Of a stretch of 64,000 nucleotides of DNA, positions 44,195 through 56,350 are shown piece after piece. How positions within the stretch are numbered: position 1 is the first letter of the stretch; every line of letters begins with the position of its first letter. The notes under the pieces are model-generated. The model saw only the letters and a list, made by a program, of their open reading frames with translations. It made no database searches and was not told the DNA's origin. Source of the stretch: Phymatolithon calcareum (taxonomy: Eukaryota > Rhodophyta > Florideophyceae > Hapalidiales); NCBI GenBank assembly GCA_977006965.1, contig CDRMUB010000001.1, forward strand, positions 124,001 to 188,000, written 5' to 3'. The position numbers were made by a program, and so were the translations under genes.

Positions 44195-44780
44195 CTACTG
44201 CAGCTCTCACGCAGTGCCCATATCAAATGATTTCTACTTCGAGAGCGTCTTTCTCTATGTCCTTGCCCCGAAAGCAAGACAAACATAAATGAACGTTCTC
44301 TGTACTTAGCGTTGCCTCCATCCTTCTGCCTATACTCAATGAAAGGCAGTGGAAATAGATATTTTTCAAAAAGCTTACTCTTTCAGAATTTTGCGGGCCT
44401 TTCCGTCCCGTCCTTGATCGTTTTGGTGCAAATATGAGTTTTATCTCAAAGAGTGCAAGCATGTCCTCTATGAAATAGGTTCCTTGCGAAGGAATCTATA
44501 ACGTTAACTATCAAACAAAGGTTGCAGAAATTGATTACAGCTTCGAATTTGGGAGCTTTAGGCTACCACAAAGAGAATTTCAAGTCCTACAATTGAGTAC
44601 TTGTCTGATTTGACCGTATCATTGAGACGGTGGTTTTTGGGGCAGGCTCCGCGTATACAAATTGTTCGGTGCGTGACGCCACGTCTTGGCTCACCCAAAC
44701 TGGAGCCAATGACAGCGTCCTCCGAAAAAGAGCCGTGCATCACAGCGATGGCAATTCTCGAGAATGGTTTGGGAAAAACA
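44195..44780. other. No recognisable gene
   Basis: Short frames only. It lies between an antisense TLH piece and an antisense LINE piece. Confidence 0.35.
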
Positions 44781-44786
44781 TATTCT

Positions 44787-45300
44787 CTATTCTCCTGTCT
44801 TGTCGTATGGTATCTTTCTTTTCCGCTTCGATTCTAGGCGGTCTCCTTCTATTTCCAGTAATTTCGATCGAAGTGCTTGTGAAGATTGGTTTTTCTGGAT
44901 ATGCTTTACAGCTTCACCGAACGTCTCTCTGGTCTCCATCGCGGCGATAACTTTCCTCGTGTACTGCCATTCATGGTTTTTTCTTCTTTCGGGCACTTCT
45001 TTTGAATACATACGTTCTTTCGCCTTGTTCCTTCTCAGCATTTTGAACGCCAAGATTTCTCGTCGATGTGCGGCCGCCTGGATCCAGCACAGGAGACGGA
45101 GCCTATCCGTCCTTCCTCGGGCCAGTGGCCCGAATACTTGATTGAAGAATGTTGCTTCTACTTCCTTGACAGAATTTTGTACGTCTTCTGTCCAGGGCGT
45201 TAAGTGCATAGCGTACTCCCAGCGTGGCTCTGCTAGTGCCTTGTATATCTGAATACTCTTCTGTATACTCAGCCCTTTGGCGCTAACAGTGCTATTAACA
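44787..45300 (-). pseudogene. LINE-like retrotransposon, C-terminal region
   Basis: An open minus-strand frame of about 170 codons from the post-RT part of a non-LTR element: LSIQKSIQIYKALAEPRWEY, FFNQVFGPLARGRTDRLRLL, AAHRREILAFKMLRRNKAKE, and a basic end with EGDRLESKRKRKIPYDKT. The pattern (helix, W-E-Y-A, then the R-L-L segment and the HRREI helix) is common after LINE RT domains. Its first ten codons, on the left of the frame, are antisense TLH sequence, so the LINE part was cut at about 45300. It is the least damaged copy of this region. Confidence 0.6.
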
Positions 45301-45390
45301 AGCCATGCGGAAGAAGGCAATTACGTGCTTGAAATAAGTGCTGTCAGTTTTCTAGCTCGTCGCTCAAGATTTTGGTATTTCTCTGGATAA
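45295..45390 (+). pseudogene. TLH piece J
   Basis: A short match to copy A 4970-5100: ACAAGCCATGCGGAAGAAGG, then a shortened stretch and GCTGTCAGTTTTCTAGCTCG. It directly abuts the LINE piece in opposite orientation. Confidence 0.45.
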
Positions 45391-47085
45391 GGCCAGTCAT
45401 ATTTAACATCTGGGAACGTCGTTGATATTGATTAAGTGCGCTGGAGCTTAGCAAGTTCAAATCCAGTTGTGATAGCAAAGTATTACCGCAAAGTAGATAC
45501 TCTCCACATTGACGCTGTACTGTATAGCAGCCATAGCCATCTCAGCTATGCTTTGATCCAAGGTAGCTTTCTTCATTCAAAGAGAATACTCAGCAGACAT
45601 TAGAGTTATGATTAATGATTATCTGAGAACAAGTCTCTAGCGCACCAGCAGTGGCACGCTCTTGTACCATTCGTAGAACGCTTCTCCTTGTTGATAGAGC
45701 CGTGGTGATGCCGGAAAGAAAATTAAATACAAAGCTTCATGGAAATTTACGGTGTAGCTACGGAAGAACAGAGAAGAGAGGCGACGTTCTATCCATTTCT
45801 TTCCTTTCCATTCTCCCACCGACGATCGTGTCTATTGTGCCCTCAAGGCGAAGTCATCATCAACTCCACCATGCCGGCAAAGGCCTTACTGACGCTAGGA
45901 CGATGACGCTCTATGATCTAGACGCACTTACGAGCTCTGCGTCAGCAACTGTTATTTTCTTTAATTCTCATCGTCTTCATCCTTCCATTCTGTGAGTAAT
46001 TTGCCTTTTGCACTGCACAGCATTCATTCGACACGTCTATGCGCAATTCCGGATAACAGGCTAGCTGTAAAAGACACCTACTAACAAAATCCTTGTTAGT
46101 GCTGTTGTGGTGTTTTTGTGGGAGTGGTGTCGTTGTTCGTCGTTTGGTATGGATGCTCTTGAACTACTCCCTACGATATTCCTTTCATCGCACTTGAAGT
46201 CTTCTATTGTAGGTTTCTCCATTCTGCAGAGTACTTTTGACTGCATAGCTGTACTGTCCAGTAGGTGTACCTCCTCGTGGCGTATATTGAAACAATGCTT
46301 TTGTGGTGCGCTCTACGTGGTGTGCGGGGTTCACATGCAGACAGAGGTGCCACGTGCACGGATTATAAATAACTTTATTTTTTTCGTCGATTTTACAGAA
46401 GTACTATCGTACCTGCAACCGTTAAGGCAGTTTCTTCTGCAGCTCATGAGAGAAGTCCAATTTGAATTTCAACTCAGCGAGCCGTTGGAATCACATGCTA
46501 AATTTAGCTAATTGTAATTAGTTGCAGACAGAGTAAATGCACGGACCTTGCGAAGCATCTTTCCAAATAATGTCTTAACAGTAGCCAACGATATCATACT
46601 AAGTCGATTTCTCGCTGGATCTGCTGCAGCAGAACTTAAAAACTCATTCCAAATTCCCAATGCGCTCCGTTACCGTACCGTATTGAAGAAGCTTTCTACT
46701 GTGCTCTGCACTGCCAATGCACCACTCCGCGCTCTTCTCCAAACTTTCACAGTAGTAGGCACTGTCAGTTTTCACACCGCTCAAGGGCTTAGGGGTGGCA
46801 GTTTGGCATTGGGCTGAGGTTTCGATGTGGGAGTCTCAAAGTATACTGCATCACTTCTGCTTTCTGGTCCCTTCTTGCGTCCATGTTCTTCGCCCACGCC
46901 CCTATCTTGCTTCTACTTTTTTTCAGCAGCGCCGCGGAGTCCGTTCAAGCTCCTGGTTTTTCTAGCCGATGAGGTGGACGGGATGAGAAAACGACTGCCC
47001 TAGCTCCACTTTTAGTTATTACCTAGATGTAAAAACCCCTTGTCCTAGAAATTGGCAGAGGAAAAGCTTAGAGTCCTTTTATCGT
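45391..47085. other. No recognisable gene
   Basis: Open frames at 45651-45995, 46107-46511 and 46548-46817 (plus) have no motif I recognise and vary in composition. I leave them unassigned. Confidence 0.4.
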
Positions 47086-47089
47086 ACTG

Positions 47090-47375
47090 TGCAGTATGCT
47101 CAGAATGGTATCTCGAGTTTTACTCCATGCCGTCATAGAAGACCATTGTGCAGACTGGTAACTGATTTGTGCAGCTGTCGAGAAACTAGATGGGCTCTCG
47201 TCCGGGATGTTCATATTCTACGTGGACTAAAAGGACAGTCTTCCCTTATTCGAAACAAGCAACGTTTATTGCGCTTATTGAAGTAGAACTCATCGGACTG
47301 ATTTCGGGGAAATTTTGTTTCGACTTCACCAGAAACGAAATTGTTTACCCAGGCTGGGTGACAAGATCAGCGTGA
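47090..47375 (+). pseudogene. Copia-type RNase H fragment
   Basis: Read across frames: CADW, then EKLDGLSSGMFIF, then RTVFPYSKQATFIALIEVEL. This parallels the copia RNase H order D-A-D-W, R-S-T-S-G-Y-x-F and W-S-S-K-Q-x-T-V-A-L-S-T-x-E-A-E. Strongly decayed, and a different copia family from the one at 25.5-30.4 kb, whose RNase H has a different sequence at these positions. Confidence 0.4.
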
Positions 47376-47399
47376 CAGAAATTCTACTGGGATTTAAGC

Positions 47400-47858
47400 A
47401 AACTTGGATTAAAAATGTAAATCTTGAAACTATATTTTCACATGTACTCTAATCGAAGCTATCGCAGGATCATTTTCTCTCGAATCTCAGATATATTAGT
47501 ATGAGGAGAGGAAGTAGACGAAGCAAGGATGGAGTGAGTAGCCAGAACGCGTTTGTTTGGAGAACATTTGAAATAGTTTTCCGGCAAAGACGCTGCTCAA
47601 GTCGTTGAAGTTATACCATAAATATCTGAGTAATCCATCGTGCAAGCTCGACGGTCCTGGTATGCGCATTGAAAATATTCGACTCTCTTGCACTTAAAAG
47701 ATATTCTACTTCGTCAAAAAACTCAGCCTAGGAGCTAGAGCAGTCAATATGATATGATTAAAGTCCCTGTGTTAACCTTTTCAGTTCATCTCTTCATCTC
47801 ACCTTTAGAGGTTCTATCCGACACAAGAGTCGCATTTAGACACGACGGCTTTCGGCAT
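47400..47858. other. No recognisable gene
   Basis: Nothing identifiable on either strand. Confidence 0.35.
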
Positions 47859-47859
47859 A

Positions 47860-48480
47860 TTTAGGTTGTGCGAGCAAGTACCACAAAATATCTGAAAGTT
47901 GGAATGTGATGGGAAGTATTGCTATGCAGCTCGTCCATTGCAACTGTAGCTGGAGGCATCACATCAGAGAGAGATATTTCTCTTCCAGGTTGAATCCAAC
48001 TTTATCTTTTGAAACTCAAAAATTACAGCACGTTAGCACGTTCTCGATACCACATCCAAGACAGACCTTGCTGCGATCTAGGAGCTTTATGTGCAATGAA
48101 TTTTACAAACAGAGCTATAATTGCAAGACGTGATACAATGTTTATGGCCCCTTAACTATTGCAGACGATATCGCTGTAATTCACCTTTCTTTGTAGTCCC
48201 AAAGGCGCAAGTTTCATTTGCGTACGGAACAATGGAGACAGTACTGAATATCTGAGGTGCTCTACACTGTGCTTTGATTACATTTAAATGCTTCTGATAC
48301 GAGTCCGTCTGCGCAGCAAGGTCTCGGACGTAACGTGGGGAAACCTCGTCAACTTTCAATCGTACTTTGAATGAAGTCCAATCTCACAATTCGCGGATAA
48401 GAAGTCTCCCTTTAGAGTGCCACGTTACCACAACTGAGAGTAAAATCATCCCTCAAACTGATGTAGAACTCTTCACTTGT
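47860..48480 (+). repeat. Repeat Q, copy 2
   Basis: Direct repeat of 40960-41545, with only scattered base differences and a 9-base insertion near 47990 (CAGGTTGAATCCAACTT against CCATCCAACTT). It carries the same TGA inside the plus-strand coding-like frame (KYLKVGM, stop, WEVLLCSSSIATVAGG) and the same minus-strand frame (48156-48359). The similarity implies a fairly recent duplication. Confidence 0.75.
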
Positions 48481-48489
48481 ACCTTGCCA

Positions 48490-49450
48490 CTCATGTGTAG
48501 AATGTACTTGTGCCGGACTGGAGCGCCGTCTCGTTAGTGCTACTGTTCTTTTTCGGTCCTCATCACCGCAATATTTACCGTCCAGCTGTCTATTTACTCT
48601 CCGTCGCTTACCGCGGGCCGTGTTAGTTTGGTAAGCTATCTAACCTCCTCATATGGATGCCCGCTTACCTGTCCGTAGTGGGTGATCTTCAATCTAGTGT
48701 GCTGGCTCTGTTTAGTATTTAGGCTCTTCAATCAACTTCAGAACAACGAAAATCGACAGCTGATACCGATACAGACAAGTAGATGGGTTTGTAGGCCAAC
48801 ATGGCCGAGTTAACCTTCTTCTTGATCACAACCCCTGAACCACGCATTACCGGCCAACACCAAGGCGGCTCCTGGAATTCTTGCTTCTAAACCTCCTTCT
48901 TGTACCGCACATGTTCACACGGGGCCGGACCTGTTATAATAGCTGCAGAAAAGAGAAGAATAGCAGCCCTGGCTGGGGATATGTTATGATTTATATAAAA
49001 ATCTCCGAACGCCTCTTGAAGGTGTAACAGGACTTGCTTTCCGAACATTTTTCTAATGCAGCGTTGTCTGGTCACTAACAGCCCCCTTAATACGAATTTA
49101 TCTACTGACAAGTGCACGTGTGAGTTGCTTGCATTCATCTTCAACATCAAGGTCCACCTTCAAAGATAATAAAATGCGTTGCAGAGGAGCTAGCTCAATT
49201 ACCGGCGTGGCACTGCAATACTGATATATTATTGATTTCTCCGCGGTGAGGCACTATTAAAAATCTGCCTCATGCATCTCAACCGTGTCGTCCTGTTCTT
49301 TAAGCAGATGATGCCTGGTAGTTTTGTTACTGCTCTTCCCTTTTCTTCCTGTTCCTATGCTATGATTCTTTCTATTCTTCGGTTCTTCGGTTCTTCTTCA
49401 ATACTTCGCTTTGTCATAAGTAAGTTGGACTGTGATCATTATAAAGACCT
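48490..49450. other. Unrecognised, with a minus-strand ORF at 48887-49150
   Basis: The ORF encodes 87 residues (LSVDKFVLRGLLVTRQRCIR, then LHLQEAFGDFYINHNISPAR) with protein-like composition but no recognised family. The rest is blank. Confidence 0.3.
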
Positions 49451-49454
49451 AAAA

Positions 49455-49625
49455 CCTTGAAAAAAGTGTATCAAGTACCCGAAAATGACATGCAAACTTA
49501 TTTACAGAAGAAAGAGGCACCTCTCATTAAAAATTACTTAAAAGCGTTCACAAGACTACAATGTTTTCAAACTCCGTCTCAGACCAGCCAGTCTAACAGC
49601 TTCCCCTCCCTCCAGTCATCTCCCC
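49455..49625 (-). pseudogene. TLH piece G
   Basis: Matches 9.12-9.29 kb (piece D) in the same orientation: GACATGCAAACT, then AGAGGCAC, AAAAGC-TTCA and the CAGTCATCTCC segment. These correspond to the end of the TLH tail on the minus strand. No open frame. Its right flank is shared with piece F. Confidence 0.45.
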
Positions 49626-49689
49626 AGAAGGGAGAAGAGCAGTGCTTGTGTCATTGAAAAAGCTCTCATCTCTCTGTCGTCGACATGAA

Positions 49690-50400
49690 ACTTCACCAGC
49701 AACAGTTAAACTACCGAGAGTGAACCACAGGCAATTAGAAACTCAATACATCTGCGGAAGATTTCCACAGATGTCGAAAACAATCATGATCGAAAATTTT
49801 GAAAATCGAGCTCGACAGCATATGGAAACTGTGGAAAAAATCTACCAGAATAGGACATGAAACGAAGCAAAATACTGGACACCGAGAAAGGACATTTTGA
49901 GCACTTGCTATTCAGCCAGACCATCATCGAGTGCATGGAAAACGAAGAAGGACAGCTCTGAGATCAAGTCAGGAGAGAGTTAGAAGACGACTCTCATGCA
50001 GAAAGCCTAATAGCGAGAAAACCAACAGCGAATCCATATAGACAGCACTTAGAGGGAAGGACAATGGAGGTTCCAAGCTTTCCCAGAGCCAATAACAGGC
50101 AGTAGGCTTCAACGGTTCACACACTGGAGGTTAAGAACTGAGGAAGCTTTGCCCGTATATTCTTAAGACTTTGAGGCTTTTAAATAAAGTTCAATTAAAA
50201 ACATTCATCACTTTGATTCTATTAACCGTGCATTGTGCTCGGACCTTAGCCCGGCCAGTACTCGCCGCGTCTGTGAGCTACCTTCCGATTTGAGCGCTCG
50301 CAAATTGGTCTTAATTGAGCCAGATCGCCGTGTCTTCTTTCTCGAACGTCTCCGTCAGTCCAAGCACTTGCATATGGAGGTCTTCCATTAATTGGTTGAC
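49690..50400. other. No recognisable gene
   Basis: Coding-like only in short runs. GGCTTTTAAATAAAG near 50180 resembles the string at 21.06 kb and may mark the 3' end of an element. Confidence 0.35.
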
Positions 50401-50405
50401 CATCG

Positions 50406-50705
50406 TTAGCGTCTCCGCTGAGCCGCCATAATTGAATGTTGGAAATAATATTCTATTTTAAAAAATTTTGACATCTGGATTCCTTCATCGTCCAAGTTCG
50501 ATTCTGGTGTAGGTACCGGATTGGTAGTATATTCATGATTGGGTAACTCTTTGTCGCTCACTCTTGGCTCATATGTTGATTCAATGCTCTCTTCGGGGTC
50601 CTCGTGTTCGACTTGCGGCTCGGTATTCGCGTTGGAAGGCTTAAGGTACTGTCGTGCTGTATTCCCGTGGCCACCCATCAGAGTTCCATCTCTTTTGGGC
50701 GCCAT
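50406..50705 (-). CDS. Unrecognised ORF, 99 codons, acidic
   Basis: Starts with an ATG at 50705 (MAPKRDGTLMGGHGNTARQY) and has an acidic middle (EDPEESIESTYEPRVSDKEL), like the start of some Gag or nuclear proteins. Downstream, the minus strand has further coding-like sequence in other frames (MEDLHMQVLGLTETFEKED near 50370). A retroelement ORF1 or gag is possible but not shown. Confidence 0.25.
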   Translation of the reverse strand: MAPKRDGTLMGGHGNTARQYLKPSNANTEPQVEHEDPEESIESTYEPRVSDKELPNHEYTTNPVPTPESNLDDEGIQMSKFFKIEYYFQHSIMAAQRRR

Positions 50706-50941
50706 GGAAGCAAGACGCGGTTCGCTACCTTATGTGGGGGCTTTCGAAGACTATGCGCTCTCATTGCAAGCGGACATACTTCTAGCTTCGCTGTCAGAAT
50801 ATCTGTGGGTACCCACCTGATTCGACTTCGGAGTCCCGCTCTCAAGGGCTTCTTTTTCATCTTCTTCCATCCTCTGGTTGTTTCTGTACCACTTTTGTGT
50901 CTAAAAGTCTCCAGTATATCCAGCACATTTCTTCATTCTCT

Positions 50942-51400
50942 TCCTAGGTATATTCTTTCGTGACTTCTGGGTCCAAAATGTGCCACTTACTCAAACAATC
51001 GACAAAATCCTATTTTGACCATTTAAAACTGTTACTTCTGGGTCTGCGTTTTTGGCCTCTACAGGGCACCTCTCCAAATGGCCTCTGTGCGCGGACCCAG
51101 AAGTCATAACCTGCGAAAACAGGCTGGAAACCCGGACCCAGAAGTAACAAACCTCCTCAGCGTCTCCCAATGGCAACCAAACGCCACAACCACTGTCCCA
51201 TCATCCTCACCATCCTCCTCCACATGTTTTCCGGTCATCATCGTCATGTTTGTGACCCGCGTTCTCACTGCCGAGAGGGAGACTACCTTGACTAAAATTT
51301 CAAACGCTCTCAAATCGACTCAGACCAGTCTAGATACTCTCCCAACACTTTCCCCAACATCAAGAACGTCTTTTGAACTCATGTCCGTCATAATAAAGCA
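50942..51400 (+). repeat. Repeat S, copy 1, with four-copy 12-base motif
   Basis: Nearly identical to 56997-57440. It contains ACTTCTGGGTCC at 50963-50974 and ACTTCTGGGTCT at 51034-51045, then the inverse GGACCCAGAAGT at 51093-51104 and 51134-51145. These are two direct and two inverted copies within 185 bases. This layout suggests paired protein-binding sites or a fold-back structure. The remainder includes CCGAGAGGGAGACTACCTTG-like sequence that is tandemly amplified in copy 2. Confidence 0.75.
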
Positions 51401-51895
51401 AATGATGAGCAAAGGCACTCAACACTGTTCCCAATGATATTCATCACGCTTGTAGAGTCATTTGAATGCTGTAATACTATGTCTTCAGGCGTAGAGTAAC
51501 TAGTGGAGCTACTGTTGAGACGTGAAAATGCAGGAGATATTCACGGTTTAATGCAGATAATTGTAGCACGTTGTAGTTAGTGATCAGTCCTTTCTGTATC
51601 ATTTTCTCAGAAAGGTCAGTACTTGCACTGCTCAGAGTGATGCTAATTGACTAGATCACGACTGTTTAATATTGCGTACGTTGATGGCTTGATGACTTAA
51701 ATAAGTAGCTGGACTTAATCTTATTAGGCAAGTAGGCCGTTTTTGGATAGTGAAGGTGCATCTTCCTCTAACGGAGTAAAGAAGTTTGCGGACTTCGAAC
51801 GGCTATGTGCTGACATAACAGATGAGGTCGAGGCTTAGAAGCTGGAAGTTGAAGAGGCACCGAAGTAGAAGAAGGGGAGCGAAGAGAGGCTGGTG
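51401..51895. other. No recognisable gene
   Basis: AT-rich, with no motif on either strand. Confidence 0.35.
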
Positions 51896-51899
51896 GAGA

Positions 51900-52356
51900 C
51901 TGGAGTGGTTGTGCGCGAGAAGGTGCCGATGCGTCGAGCAGAGCTGAGCGCACTGAAAGTGATAATGATGATCATGACGCACCATCGAAGACTCCAGCCG
52001 AGAAAAGACGTGTCGGTAGTGATGATGTTAGCCACATGGGGGCTGCGATAGGGGCTCTTAAGAGTGGAGAGCGTTTCCGACTGCAAAACGTGAAAGCCGT
52101 GGCCCTATGCGATGAGCGACAGTTGGCGACAGCAGAAAGACGAATAGAAAGCGAGCCTGTGACTGTCTCGTCACAGCCTGCAATTGCCGTGCGTCGGATG
52201 ACATTGAAGGAGAAGCGTGTGGAAGATGATGCGAAGCGTGAGGAGATGCATGCCGAAGAGAGAAGGATTGGAACTGGAGATCCAGACGAAGATGCTAGAA
52301 TTCATGTCTACGGTTACGAGAAAAGAATTGTAGAAGCTTCTTGTATTTTGTTCTGA
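51900..52356 (+). CDS. Charged coiled-coil ORF, Myb/NAM-associated-like
   Basis: An open frame continues upstream of the ATG at 52036 with an acidic stretch (ERTESDNDDHDAPSKTPAEK, residues before SHMGAAIGAL). It then reads into a basic, helical C terminus (MTLKEKRVEDDAKREEMHAE). This layout resembles the C-terminal half of Myb/SANT- or NAM-associated-like proteins that accompany PIF/Harbinger transposases. A decayed Harbinger-like transposase lies just downstream on the opposite strand, which would fit the usual two-gene layout of such elements. The DNA-binding N-terminal part is not visible. Confidence 0.3.
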
Positions 52357-52639
52357 AATGGTTCAATTGAGAATGACAGTTGAATTTCCGAGTGTGTTTG
52401 GAAGTTTATTCAGCAGTTTTTCTAACGTAAGGCTCAAAGCTAAGAGGCTAGCACTTGAAAAAAGTGGAGCTCTGTAACATATTCGTCCGAACGTTCCATA
52501 GCACAGCTAACACTAGATACCACTTCAAGTGGTTCGCGAAGGGGACGGTCTCGAGCCAGAGCTGACGACTACAGCTTAGCTGAGTAAAGTACTTCTAAAC
52601 CTCTTTGAAGGCGCACTGCACGCACACTCTTCAGAGCGA

Positions 52640-53416
52640 CAGTCTTTTGTTCAAAGGCTTTTACTTTTCTGACAGTGCCGCGCTTTCGCTCGTAAGACTT
52701 ATGCAAGATCTCCATAAATCTAAAACTGCATTAGAGCACTTTGCACGTCTTCCTCGATTCCTGAATGTCTGCAGAGTGTCACATCATGGCAACGACCGTC
52801 TTACAGCCGGGGCAAATGGAATTTGAGGCCGTCGGGACAGCGTATGGCCCACATTTTTATACAGTCGCAAAGCTTTTTGTCGGTTGTTAAGTTGCACGTT
52901 GCTCTAAACCGCTGGGAAGAGCAATGGAGAAGTTGGCTCCGACACTGAAACCGACACAGGAGTACAGGTCCCGACCCGCCCCATGAATTACATTTACATA
53001 TATCTCGGTGCTCTGACGCAAAAAATTTGCTCTGAAAGATTTTATCAACCCTCGGAAGTGGTTGACGAAAATTCAAGCTCCTCGTAGAATATCTCAGATA
53101 TCGCTCCTGAAGATCTTCCAAGTTACATCTGTATATCACACCAACGGCACACAGTGCCCAAACGTCGACACAGTGCACAGATAGAAAGCAGAGCTGTAGT
53201 CTTGTACCTACGTCTACGCGTCAAGTTCCGCACGAGCGGCCAACCGAATTGATCGATGATGCGATATATGTCCTTCTTCTTGAACTTAAACCTCTGGAGG
53301 CAAATTTGGTGGTCGAGGTCGTGGAGAGAGAACGTTTTCTCCCGGATGATTCTTTCTGCGTTCCCAACACAGCGCTTCCTCCCCTTCTTTGTGAAAAGCA
53401 TCGCGGAGAAAGACAC
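52640..53416 (-). pseudogene. PIF/Harbinger-like transposase, decayed
   Basis: The ORF at 53416-53123 (- strand) contains the helical N-terminal region: TFSLHDLDHQICLQRFKFKK, RIIDQFGWPL, TTALLSICALCRRLG, then after a stop LGRSSGAISEIFYEELEF. This corresponds to the R-L-x-Y-P-x-R-W-x-D-L-x-x-x-F-G-R-S-x-S-E-L-S-x-I-F region of fungal-type Harbinger transposases. Further on, towards 52640, scattered pieces in other frames may represent the DDE core, but I cannot place the catalytic residues. Heavily mutated. Confidence 0.5.
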
Positions 53417-53419
53417 AGG

Positions 53420-55710
53420 TCAGGTAGTTACAGAGGTCTGCAGCTCAGCACCGCGCAATGAAAAGCACTCAAGATGCTGCTCTCTTGCGGTATTTGGCAA
53501 TGATGGGACTCGGATTCGCATAATGCGTAGAGTGCCGTTACGCCTTTGCTCGGAGTAGGAGACTGACGGTTGCATTCTGCTACTCTGGCGCCATGAGAGC
53601 GTATCATGCAATACTTAACGCATGTGTTTACCAACATAAGTCAAGACATATCGGTACGTTTTCCAGGTGAAGAGTCATACAAACCGAATGAAAGACGGTT
53701 CAGTTTTTTCCAAAACATCTTGTTGAGTCTGAGTAATACTATTGTGTTACAATTTCAATGCCGTTGAGTGTACAGATGGTGTAGCTAGAGTCACTGATAA
53801 GAAATATGTTCTTTGAGGAGCAAGGAGCGATCGCCGACGTTTTGGCGAGGAACCGATATACCAACTGTGGGAGTAACCTCCCATCCTTCTAAATTCCCTT
53901 GGTACCCCTTCTACTTGCAGTCGAACATCTCTATTACATTCAGCGTCCGACCAAGTGCAAAAGGGCCTAAGTCGAGAGCACAGTACTGTACTGTGCTGGA
54001 CTCTCGCCAAGATATCGTCGATGTCATTAGTGATCAGAGAAAGCGCACTGTGGTTCCGTCAGGAAGACGGTTACGAGATGCAGAACTTCACGTGTGTACG
54101 AAGAGGGATCATGCAGCATTTTAAGTTGGCGACCACTGCAGAGGATGAGAAGAAAAATATTTCCAAAATGAATCTGCGCAGGGAACAATAGTTACGCGCC
54201 GTCTGGTGGGCGAGAAACTCTGGTTCAAGGCGGATTATCTGAGTCGAGTCATACATGTAAAGTGTTGAATCTGCATAAATGCTTGTCATATTAGGTCCAA
54301 AGTTCATTGAAGTCATCAAAATCACAACAGAGAAGTGTGAATACAATGCTCGTCGACGTTCAGTTACACAAGAATGTATATTTTTCTATGGATGCAGTGC
54401 TGAAACCGACTTAAGCCCCACGAGGGTCAAAAGGAAGACTGCTTATAGAATGATGACTAATTTTGCTGCGCAGAAGTAACTGCGGAATCTGAAAAGTCAA
54501 GAAGACGCCCATCGTGTACTCAGCACGTAATAGGATTGATGGCGCTGCAATTTTCATATGTGGTGCTTCAACCTGTAGAAACTGTTTTTGCCAAGTTTGT
54601 TGAAGACATCCATGAGGTTGACGCTTTCGACGAGCCTGATAGTGCGTTGCTTTCATTTCTAAAAATAAAATGATTTTGATTGTCGCAATTGTAGGAAATT
54701 GCCCCTCATTGAGGAAATAATAAAGGCACATAGACACTTGATTGGGAAATTAGTCCGTCGACTGAAAACCATATCATAGCCATCATACTGCATTACGTAG
54801 GTAATACTACTACTGTCGAATGTAAAGTTTCAAAGATATCAATTACTTGTCAGAACCAAGTATATTTTTAGGAAATTCACGAAAAATCATGTGTTTCTCT
54901 TCAAAAATTTTGAGTGGATGTGCAGTAGCATCAAAGTTGTGCAAACCCAGAGCGGAAAAAGATCAACCTTTTTGTTTTTGATAAACGACTTAGAAGGAAA
55001 TTATACGCTCTACAGTCAACTATAGCTGCAGCAGTGCAGGTCGAATGGGGAAAAGTGCTTGGGAAGAATACATTTTTTTCGGGGAAAGCAATTGGACCGC
55101 AACTTGCAGATTTGGAATCGTGGGTGAAAGAATTTCATAGAGCCCGCTTTTGAACTGAGCGTAGTCTTAAGGAAGACTTTTCATCGTAGTCCAATATTTT
55201 GAGTTTTGGCCTGTTATTTTGAAATATGGAGATAGTTCATCATTGAGCTTAAAGTGTCCTATAGCGGGCGCTGAAACAAGAAACGGTATGATTCAGAAAT
55301 CAATTCATGGACGGTTGACTGCCGCCGCAATCGAATGCAAAGGAGTCTGCTCTCCAAGATTGCAACTGCTAGCAGAACACTTAGCGCGGATCTAGACTCT
55401 GCGAGCTCTCTTCCAATGGATGAACGGCGGGTCATACTTCAGAAACATGATCGCAAACCCATTCCCTCAGAAATGATGAGCACCTAGGCAAAGCATTAAC
55501 ATACGCGGATGAAGGCGTGGTTTCAAAGAAACAGCGGTTAGAAGAAACAGGAGTGCTGCATATAAGAGAAGACCCACTCGTATGAGATAGCTAAGACTGA
55601 TCTTGAACAGAGCTCCGCTGTGCAGGAAATCAATCCTAAGTGAGTACTTTGGACTCTGATCGGTATGCAGACCCAAAACCTAGGAACGAGTATTCCAGAA
55701 ACACGGGGAT
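53420..55710. other. No recognisable gene
   Basis: Short frames on both strands without motifs. CAGTACTGTACTGTGCTGG near 53980 contains the TACTGTAC string seen upstream of TLH copy A. A 35-base string at 55.43 kb is shared with 12.54 kb. Confidence 0.4.
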
Positions 55711-55714
55711 GAGC

Positions 55715-56350
55715 ATGATAATTAATTTAAGGAATAAAGAGGCACAAATATTTCAAAATCCACTCAAAGCTTTCAGACTTCCATAAGGTTTTCCAACTCT
55801 GTCTCTGACATGCCAGTTTCCGAGCTTTTCATCTGTCCAGTCATCTCTTCCACTTAGTAACTCGTCTATAACGCTCTCCCGGAAGACTCTATTGCTCTTA
55901 CCCCATACGCTCATAACCAGCATTGTCGCTGACTTAAAGACACAGCTCATGCTGTAGTTATTGTTCAGATGAATGCGTGCGACATTTTATAAATACAAAA
56001 AGCATCCGACACAGCATCGAAGTCCAACAGGGGATGAATCTCGAAGCTTCGGACAGCTGCTGGTATTGTGGCTGGAGCCGATGGCCGTGAAGTTCAAACA
56101 GCGAAACTATTTTGAGTGATATGTCTTCATCTCACAAGCCTTGAATTTCACGCAGTTGTCCGAACTGTGACCGTAATTTCTTGCATGAAAAGCTTTCTTG
56201 TCTAACAAGTCCTGAAAAATGCAGAGAGAGCAGAGCCAGCTCAGCACTTCCCAACTTTCCCGTAAGAATACTAAATTTTGTGATGTCTGGTCCCTGTCAG
56301 TATTAGCACACCTGTATCTGCTTTCCTTATATATTTTCCGCTGGCTCAAC
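55715..56350 (-). pseudogene. TLH piece E, C-terminal tail
   Basis: Minus-strand frames at 56349-56107 (TSQNLVFLRESWEVLSWLCS, then ARNYGHSSDNCVKFKACEMK) and 55950-55753 (FKSATMLVMSVWGKSNRVFR) match the tail of copy A (6.5-7.05 kb) closely. Interrupted by stops and frameshifts. Confidence 0.65.
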
